Shown one piece after another: positions 6,184-10,718 of a DNA stretch of 10,718 nucleotides. The notes beneath the pieces were generated by a model, which was not told where the DNA came from, searched no databases, and worked only from the letters and a program-made list of their open reading frames with translations. Position numbers and translations under genes: made by a program. Each line of letters opens with the position of its first letter. Position 1 is the stretch's first letter. The stretch comes from Lachnospiraceae bacterium (lineage in GTDB: Bacteria; Bacillota; Clostridia; Lachnospirales; Lachnospiraceae), in the NCBI GenBank assembly GCA_003542935.1, contig DPJQ01000097.1:1-10718 (forward strand). The letters run 5' to 3'.

Positions 6184-6638
6184 TGCGGATCATCGGTCTG
6201 GATTTTGGCTCAAAAACCACCGGAGTGGCAGTCAGCGACCCCTTCGGCTGGACCGCCCAGGGCGTGGAGATCATCCGTCGGAAAGAGGAGAACAAGCTCC
6301 GCAGGACTCTGGCCCGGATAGAAGAGCTGGTGCAAGAGTATCAGGCAGAACGAATCGTACTCGGATTGCCTAAAAACATGAACAATACATTGGGTGACCG
6401 TGCCGAGAAGTCCCTGGCGTTCAAGGAGCAGCTGGAGAGACGATGCGGCATCGAGGTCATCCTTTGGGACGAAAGATTAACCACCGTGGCAGCAGACCGC
6501 GCAATGGCGGAGCAGGGCATCCGCAGGGAGAAGCGCAAGCAGTACGTCGACGAGATCGCTGCCGTATTTATACTCCAGAATTATCTGGATTATTTGTCAT
6601 GCCACCCGGAAGAAAATGTGAAATTCACAGAGCTTTGA
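6183..6638 (+). CDS. ruvX: RuvX/YqgF, Holliday-junction-resolvase-like nuclease (16S rRNA maturation)
   Basis: This RNase H-fold protein, also called YqgF, is implicated in 16S rRNA 5'-end maturation and was earlier predicted to be a Holliday junction resolvase. The 151-residue length is normal, slightly above the usual 138-150. It begins with MRIIGLDFGSKTTGVA, where D7 is the first catalytic acid. VLGLPKNMNNTLGDRA (59-74), LWDERLTT (94-101, with E97) and KQYVDEIAAVFILQ (119-132, with D123) supply the rest of the active site. Translation is probably coupled to ireB through the one-base overlap, and the DUF1292 gene starts 14 bases after the stop. The trio order is the same as yrzL-yrrK-yrzB in Bacillus. 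Confidence 0.93.
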   Translation: MRIIGLDFGSKTTGVAVSDPFGWTAQGVEIIRRKEENKLRRTLARIEELVQEYQAERIVLGLPKNMNNTLGDRAEKSLAFKEQLERRCGIEVILWDERLTTVAADRAMAEQGIRREKRKQYVDEIAAVFILQNYLDYLSCHPEENVKFTEL

Positions 6639-6652
6639 CGGACAGGAAAACT

Positions 6653-6913
6653 ATGGAAAAAATTGATTTTATTACTGAAAACGGAGAAACCTGCGAGTTC
6701 TATGTGGAGGAGCAGACCAGAGTGAACGGCATCAATTATCTGCTGGTATCTGATTCCCCCGGGGACGAGGCGCAGGCCTTTATCCTGAAAGACATGTCCG
6801 ATGACACAGAAACAGAAGCAAGGTATGAATTTGTAGATGACGATATGGAGCTGGAGACCGTCGGCGGGATTTTTGCGCAGATTTTAGACGGTGAGGTGAA
6901 TGTTGAGATGTGA
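6653..6913 (+). CDS. DUF1292 family protein (YrzB-like), function unknown
   Basis: This is an 86-residue, strongly acidic protein with no signal peptide or membrane segment. It fits the DUF1292/YrzB family by its opening IDFITENGETCEFYV, the central NGINYLLVSD strand pair, and the ARYEFVDDDMELETVGGIF ending. The position right after ruvX is where yrzB normally lies. The biochemical role of the family is not established to my knowledge. The ATG at 6653 follows AGGA (6644-6647) by five bases. A longer in-frame extension upstream overlaps ruvX and is not family-like. Confidence 0.85.
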   Translation: MEKIDFITENGETCEFYVEEQTRVNGINYLLVSDSPGDEAQAFILKDMSDDTETEARYEFVDDDMELETVGGIFAQILDGEVNVEM

Positions 6914-6950
6914 CTGCCAGACAGTTGCCTTTCGGGAATAAAGTGGGAAA

Positions 6951-6956
6951 AGGAGG
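6951..6956 (+). promoter_or_regulatory. Strong Shine-Dalgarno site supporting a TTG start for rnjA
   Basis: A full AGGAGG within AAAGGAGGAA lies 5 bases before TTG at 6962. There is no nearby in-frame ATG, as the next methionine is residue 22 inside the conserved fold. The TTG start is therefore well supported. Confidence 0.8.
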
Positions 6957-6961
6957 AATAG

Positions 6962-8632
6962 TTGAAAAAAATCAGTAACGCGAAGCTGAAAATCATTCCC
7001 CTCGGAGGTCTGGAACTGATCGGGATGAATATTACGGCCATTGAATATGAGAACAGCATCATTGTCGTAGACTGCGGTCTGTCCTTTCCCGAGGACGATA
7101 TGCTGGGAATCGATATGGTGATACCGGATGTCACCTATTTGAAAGAGAACCTGGATAAGGTGAGGGGGATCGTGATCACCCACGGCCATGAGGATCACAT
7201 CGGGGCGCTGCCCTACATTCTGAAAGACGTAAACGTACCGGTATACGCGACGAAGCTGACCGTCGCGTTGATAGAGAATAAACTGCGGGAGCACAATCTG
7301 CTGCAGCAGACCAAGCGGAAAATCGTAAAACACGGACAATCTATCAATCTGGGGGATTTCCGTATAGAATTTATCAAAACCAATCACAGCATTGCCGATG
7401 CCTCTGCGCTGGCCATTTATTCGCCTGCGGGCATCGTTGTTCATACCGGTGATTTTAAAGTGGATTACACGCCGGTGTTTGGCGACGCCATCGATCTGCA
7501 GCGTTTTGCCGAGATTGGCAGAAAGGGCGTGCTGGCTCTTCTGTGCGACAGTACCAATGCGGAGCGCCCGGGCTTTACCATGTCGGAGCGCACGGTGGGA
7601 CGTACCTTTGATAATCTTTTTGCGGAGCACAAAGACAGCCGCATTATTATCGCTACCTTCGCTTCAAATGTGGACAGGGTACAGCAGATCATCAATTCCG
7701 CTTACAAATACGGTCGCAAGGTGGTGGTGGAAGGCCGCAGCATGGTCACGATCATATCTACGGCGGCGGAGCTGGGCTATATCCGGATACCGGATAATAC
7801 GCTGATCGACATCGACCAGATGAAAAACTATACGAATGAGCAGATGGTGCTGATCACTACGGGCAGCCAGGGTGAGTCCATGGCCGCATTGTCCCGGATG
7901 GCCGCCAATATCCATAAAAAGGTATCCATCCTGCCCGGGGATACGATTATCTTCAGTTCGAATCCCATACCGGGCAATGAGAAGGCCGTATCCAAGGTCA
8001 TCAATGAGCTGTCTGCCAAGGGGGCCAACGTTATTTTCCAGGACGTCCATGTGTCGGGACATGCCTGCCAGGAGGAGATCAAGCTGATCTATTCTCTGGT
8101 GCATCCCCGCTATGCGGTTCCCGTTCACGGGGAATTTCGCCACCTGAAGGCTCAGGCCATACTGGCGGAGAGCCTGGGGATCGAGAAAGACCATATTTTT
8201 ATCTTAAAGACCGGGGATGTGTTGGAACTGGCCCAGGATCACGGCTATGTGACCGGCACCGTACCCACCGGGTCGATCCTGGTGGACGGCCTTGGCGTGG
8301 GCGATGTGGGCAATGTGGTGCTTCATGACCGTCAGCATCTGGCGGAGGACGGCATCATGATCGTGGTAATGACTCTGGAGAGGGGCCTGAATCAGGTGCT
8401 GGCGGGCCCTGAGATTGTGTCCCGCGGCTTTGTCTATGTGAAAGAGTCGGTGGATCTGATGGATGAGGCCCGCGGTGTGGTGGCGGATGCCCTTGAGGTT
8501 TGCCTTGAGAAAAATATATCGGACTGGATGAAGATTAAGACGGTGATCAAAGACGCCCTGGGCGGTTACCTCTGGAGAAAGACCAAGAGGCGTCCCATGA
8601 TTCTTCCGATTATCATGGAGGCAGAAATATAA
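6962..8632 (+). CDS. rnj: Ribonuclease J (metallo-beta-lactamase/beta-CASP RNase)
   Basis: RNase J combines endonuclease and 5'-3' exonuclease activity in mRNA decay and rRNA maturation, working on 5'-monophosphate RNA in the cytoplasm. The 556-residue length matches B. subtilis RNase J1. The metal-binding motif HGHEDH is at 74-79. Further metallo-beta-lactamase and beta-CASP segments are VVHTGDFKVDY, CDSTNAERPGFT, IIATFASNVDRVQQ, VLITTGSQGE, HVSGHACQEE and HPRYAVPVHGEFRHL. The protein continues into the C-terminal domain of the family. Whether it is J1 or J2 cannot be decided, as only one copy is visible. It starts with TTG and has 48 bases between it and DUF1292. Its stop overlaps the YlbF-family start by one base (TAATG). 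Its insertion inside the yrr-type gene cluster is unusual relative to Bacillus. Confidence 0.95.
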   Translation: MKKISNAKLKIIPLGGLELIGMNITAIEYENSIIVVDCGLSFPEDDMLGIDMVIPDVTYLKENLDKVRGIVITHGHEDHIGALPYILKDVNVPVYATKLTVALIENKLREHNLLQQTKRKIVKHGQSINLGDFRIEFIKTNHSIADASALAIYSPAGIVVHTGDFKVDYTPVFGDAIDLQRFAEIGRKGVLALLCDSTNAERPGFTMSERTVGRTFDNLFAEHKDSRIIIATFASNVDRVQQIINSAYKYGRKVVVEGRSMVTIISTAAELGYIRIPDNTLIDIDQMKNYTNEQMVLITTGSQGESMAALSRMAANIHKKVSILPGDTIIFSSNPIPGNEKAVSKVINELSAKGANVIFQDVHVSGHACQEEIKLIYSLVHPRYAVPVHGEFRHLKAQAILAESLGIEKDHIFILKTGDVLELAQDHGYVTGTVPTGSILVDGLGVGDVGNVVLHDRQHLAEDGIMIVVMTLERGLNQVLAGPEIVSRGFVYVKESVDLMDEARGVVADALEVCLEKNISDWMKIKTVIKDALGGYLWRKTKRRPMILPIIMEAEI

Positions 8633-9000
8633 TGGATCCGATACAGAAAAGTATTAAAGAATTATCTGAAGCAATGAAAAACCATGAAATATACCAGCGG
8701 TATCTGGAGGAAGAACGGACTCTGAACCAGCATCCTGAACTGAAACATGCGGTGGATATTTACCGTCAGGAGAACTACCAGATACAGAACAGCGAAGTGG
8801 GTGAGGACGAGCTCTTTGATTTGTCCGAACAGCTGCTGAAAAAGTATGCGGAGCTGCGGAAAAATCCCCTGGTAAACGCTTATCTGGAGGCAGAGGTGGA
8901 AGTATGCCAGCTGATGAAGAATATTCATTTACAGATCAGCATGGCCGTGCCCTTCTGGACACCGTGGGAGAGCAACCATACTTTACGGGAGGGCAGATAA
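8632..9000 (+). CDS. YlbF/YmcA family protein (DUF964), possible RNase-associated regulator
   Basis: This is a 122-residue, largely helical, charged protein. Features supporting the YlbF/YmcA (Com_YlbF) family are the early HEIYQRYLEEERTL segment, HPELKHAVDIYRQENY in the middle, and KNPLVNAYLEAEVEVCQLM before the end. In B. subtilis, YlbF and YmcA form a complex with YaaT that interacts with RNase Y and affects competence, biofilm formation and sporulation. This protein is shorter than YlbF and has a single cysteine (C92), so it may not carry the Fe-S ligands reported for that complex. It could equally be closer to YheA. The one-base overlap with the RNase J gene implies translational coupling, which makes a role in RNA decay an attractive but unproven inference. 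The MAVPFWTPWESN tail near the end is unusual and tryptophan-rich. Confidence 0.78.
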   Translation: MDPIQKSIKELSEAMKNHEIYQRYLEEERTLNQHPELKHAVDIYRQENYQIQNSEVGEDELFDLSEQLLKKYAELRKNPLVNAYLEAEVEVCQLMKNIHLQISMAVPFWTPWESNHTLREGR

Positions 9001-9009
9001 GGAGCCGAC

Positions 9010-9447
9010 ATGACTGACGGAAAGAAAAAAATGGCGGCGGCCTATCTGGTACGTACGTTGATCCGCCTGATGCTCTATGTGGCAGCCGTGCTCATATTGA
9101 TCCGCTGTGCCAGGGCGGCCTATTCGTTTGGTTACAATGTGTTCGATGAACACGGTATGGTTTCTGAGGAGGCGGGCGAGGATGTGTCTGTGATTGTGCG
9201 GGAGACTCAGTCTGTATACGAGGTGGGCAAAATGCTCAAGGAGAAAGGACTGATAAAAGACGCCCGTGTGTTTCAGGTACAGGAAAAACTGTATGGAAAT
9301 GATAATGAGATCCAGCCGGGTATGTATATACTGAACACATCCCAGAATGCCGAAAAGATCCTAAACATCCTGTTTGGCGAGGATACGGAGGGGCAGCCGG
9401 GGGCAGAGACCGGACCGGAGGCATCGGAGGCCGATAAGTCGCCATGA
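9010..9447 (+). CDS. Short MltG/YceG-like membrane protein without catalytic domain
   Basis: This 145-residue protein has a basic N-terminus, one membrane segment at about residues 12-33, an extracellular linker and then a single MltG N-terminal (LysM-like) domain. That domain spans roughly 59-121, with the recognisable VYEVGKMLKEKGLIKDARVF core and the QPGMYILNTSQNAEKIL ending. Full MltG proteins are about 330-380 residues and continue into the YceG lytic transglycosylase domain with its catalytic glutamate. Here a short acidic, glycine- and proline-containing tail follows instead. No frameshifted remainder follows, because trmR starts within the last bases (ATGA overlap). The gene sits exactly where yrrL (mltG) is found in Bacillus. 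It follows AAGGAG (8999-9004) by five bases. I infer a membrane-anchored wall-binding or regulatory role rather than glycan cleavage. Confidence 0.75.
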   Translation: MTDGKKKMAAAYLVRTLIRLMLYVAAVLILIRCARAAYSFGYNVFDEHGMVSEEAGEDVSVIVRETQSVYEVGKMLKEKGLIKDARVFQVQEKLYGNDNEIQPGMYILNTSQNAEKILNILFGEDTEGQPGAETGPEASEADKSP

Positions 9448-10088
9448 TTGTAGACGAAAGATTTATCACATATATCAATTCATTGGACAGCGGCAATTCT
9501 CCGTTCCTGGAGGAATTGGAGCGGGAGGCCAGGGATTCTTTTGTTCCGGTCATCCGCAGGGAGATGCAGAGCTTTCTGAAAGTCTTTTTGGCCATGAAAC
9601 GGCCTGAGCGCATATTGGAGGTGGGGACGGCCGTGGGCTTCTCCGCCATCCTGATGTGCGAGAATCTGCCGGCGGCGAGCCGGATCACCACCATAGAAAA
9701 TTACGAGAAAAGAATTCCCACTGCCAGGGAGAATTTCCGAAGAAGCGGCTATGAGGACAGAATCACACTTTTGGAGGGGGATGCGGCCCGGGTACTGAAG
9801 ACGCTTCCGGGCCCTTACGATTTTATCTTCATGGATGCGGCCAAGGGGCAGTATATTCGTTTTCTGCCCGAGGTATTACGGCTTATGGGGCCGGGCAGTG
9901 TACTGATCTCCGACAATGTACTGCAGGACGGGGAGATCATTGAATCCCGCTTTGCGGTGGAACGGAGGAATCGTACGATCCACAAACGGATGCGGGAATA
10001 TTTGTATGAAATCAAGCATCATCCCAGGTTGGTTACGTCGGTACTGCCTCTGGGGGATGGGATTACGGTCAGTGTATACAGGGAGTAG
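9444..10088 (+). CDS. trmR: tRNA 5-hydroxyuridine methyltransferase TrmR (YrrM), class I O-methyltransferase
   Basis: This is a 214-residue cation-dependent SAM O-methyltransferase of the O-methyltransferase family 3 type. Motif I is ILEVGTAVGFSA (57-68), with the acidic ITTIENYEKR loop at 81-90. FIFMDAAKGQY (127-137) and LISDNVLQDG (154-163) give the metal-binding residues D131, D157 and N158. B. subtilis YrrM (TrmR) methylates 5-hydroxyuridine at the tRNA wobble position to give mo5U34. The following U32 peptidase gene corresponds to the hydroxylation step, which strongly supports TrmR over a catechol-type methyltransferase. The start overlaps the previous gene by four bases (ATGA), so translation is probably coupled. 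The 21-base gap to the U32 gene completes the unit. Confidence 0.88.
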   Translation: MIVDERFITYINSLDSGNSPFLEELEREARDSFVPVIRREMQSFLKVFLAMKRPERILEVGTAVGFSAILMCENLPAASRITTIENYEKRIPTARENFRRSGYEDRITLLEGDAARVLKTLPGPYDFIFMDAAKGQYIRFLPEVLRLMGPGSVLISDNVLQDGEIIESRFAVERRNRTIHKRMREYLYEIKHHPRLVTSVLPLGDGITVSVYRE

Positions 10089-10109
10089 AGATAACAGGGA
10101 GCGGAAGAT

Positions 10110-10718
10110 ATGGGATATCCTGAATTGCTGGTTCCGGCCAGCAGCCTGGAGGTGCTCAAGGTGGCGGTGATGTATGGGGCAGATGCCGTGTACATCGGCG
10201 GCGAGGCCTACGGCCTCCGGGCAAAAGCAAAGAATTTTACCATGGAGGAAATGGCGGCGGGGATCGCGTTTGCCCATGAAAAGGGGGTAAAGGTCTATGT
10301 GACGGCCAATATTCTGGCCCACAACGACGATCTGGAAGGTGTGGCCGATTATTTTTCGGAATTGAAGAGTCTGATGCCGGATGCTTTGATCATTGCAGAT
10401 CCGGGGGTGTTCCGGATCGCCCGGGATGTCTGCCCGGATATCGATGTGCATATCAGTACGCAGGCAAATAACAGCAATTACGGTACTTTTTTGTTCTGGT
10501 ATGAACAGGGGGTCCGCCGGGTGGTGACGGCCCGGGAACTGTCTTTGGCCGAGATCCGGCAGATCCGCAGGCAGATACCGGAGGATATGGAAATCGAGAC
10601 TTTTGTCCACGGTGCCATGTGTATCTCTTATTCGGGCCGCTGTCTGCTCAGCGCCTATATGACGGGCCGCAGCGCCAATGACGGTTCCTGTACCCATCCC
10701 TGCCGCTGGAAATACGCG
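10110..10718 (+). CDS. Peptidase U32 family protein, likely tRNA ho5U34 synthesis (TrhP/YrrN-like), 3' truncated by window
   Basis: The first 203 residues are visible, and the frame is still open at the window end. The start MGYPELLVPASSLEVLKVAV, the ADAVYIGGEAYGLRA segment (25-39) and HISTQANNSNYG (114-125) are typical of the U32 family. So is the signature ETFVHGAMCISYSGRC (163-178). C171, C178, C194 and C198 form the conserved cysteine set that probably binds an Fe-S cluster in the RNA-modifying branch. Despite the name, TrhP-type members use prephenate-dependent chemistry to hydroxylate U34 of tRNA rather than cleave proteins. B. subtilis has two such genes (yrrN, yrrO) after yrrM, and a second copy may lie beyond this window. 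The ATG follows AGGGAG (10096-10101) by eight bases. Collagenase-like peptidase activity is the older annotation and less likely here. Confidence 0.88.
   Translation, partial: MGYPELLVPASSLEVLKVAVMYGADAVYIGGEAYGLRAKAKNFTMEEMAAGIAFAHEKGVKVYVTANILAHNDDLEGVADYFSELKSLMPDALIIADPGVFRIARDVCPDIDVHISTQANNSNYGTFLFWYEQGVRRVVTARELSLAEIRQIRRQIPEDMEIETFVHGAMCISYSGRCLLSAYMTGRSANDGSCTHPCRWKYA

Noticed and set aside
6884..7630. Minus-strand open frame of 248 codons opposite the RNase J start
   Set aside because: It overlaps the highly conserved N-terminal half of RNase J and shows no motif of its own.
1..10718. CRISPR arrays, insertion sequences, phage genes, tRNA or rRNA genes
   Set aside because: No regularly spaced repeats, transposase or integrase motifs, or tRNA/rRNA-like sequences were seen on either strand. 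The region is dense conserved housekeeping genes.

Overview
This window is a compact housekeeping stretch from a Gram-positive Firmicute. It is most likely a Clostridia member of the Lachnospiraceae type. The evidence is the gene set (RNase J, the IreB/UPF0297-RuvX-DUF1292 trio, a YlbF-family protein, TrmR and a U32 peptidase), a moderately high GC content by eye, and strong Shine-Dalgarno sites. The taxonomic call is an inference from gene content and order. No phage, transposon, CRISPR array, rRNA or tRNA gene was seen.

Region 1 (1-3819, + strand) is a translation and tRNA-thiolation block. It holds the C-terminal part of prmA (ribosomal protein L11 methyltransferase), rsmE (16S rRNA m3U1498 methyltransferase), a NifS/IscS-type cysteine desulfurase, and thiI (4-thiouridine synthase without a rhodanese domain). 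The desulfurase directly precedes thiI and is its likely sulfur donor.

Region 2 (3820-4353) holds one small minus-strand gene. It encodes an HPr-like protein that lacks the phosphorylatable histidine but keeps the regulatory serine, a Crh-like pattern. The gene has its own sigma-A-type promoter and its own terminator, and it is AT-richer than its neighbours.

Region 3 (4354-5913) holds mtaB (tRNA ms2t6A37 methylthiotransferase), a hairpin that is probably its terminator, a well-spaced promoter and a roughly 100-nt leader.

Region 4 (5914-10718, + strand) is a tight, probably co-transcribed cluster: ireB, ruvX, a DUF1292 gene, rnjA (RNase J), a YlbF-family gene, a short MltG-like gene, trmR and the start of a U32 peptidase gene (trhP-like). 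The order matches the Bacillus subtilis yrzL-yrrK-yrzB-yrrL-yrrM-yrrN cluster, with two differences. RNase J and a YlbF-family gene sit inside it, and the yrrL-position gene is reduced to a membrane anchor plus the LysM-like domain, without the lytic transglycosylase domain.

The common theme is translation and RNA metabolism. At least three tRNA modifications are represented: s4U8, ms2t6A37 and ho5U/mo5U34. rRNA and ribosomal-protein methylation, pre-rRNA processing and mRNA decay are also represented. I see no clearly new multi-gene system. The points most worth a second look are the His-less HPr protein, the catalytic-domain-less MltG protein with its RNase J/YlbF neighbours, and a small palindrome flanked by direct repeats downstream of mtaB.
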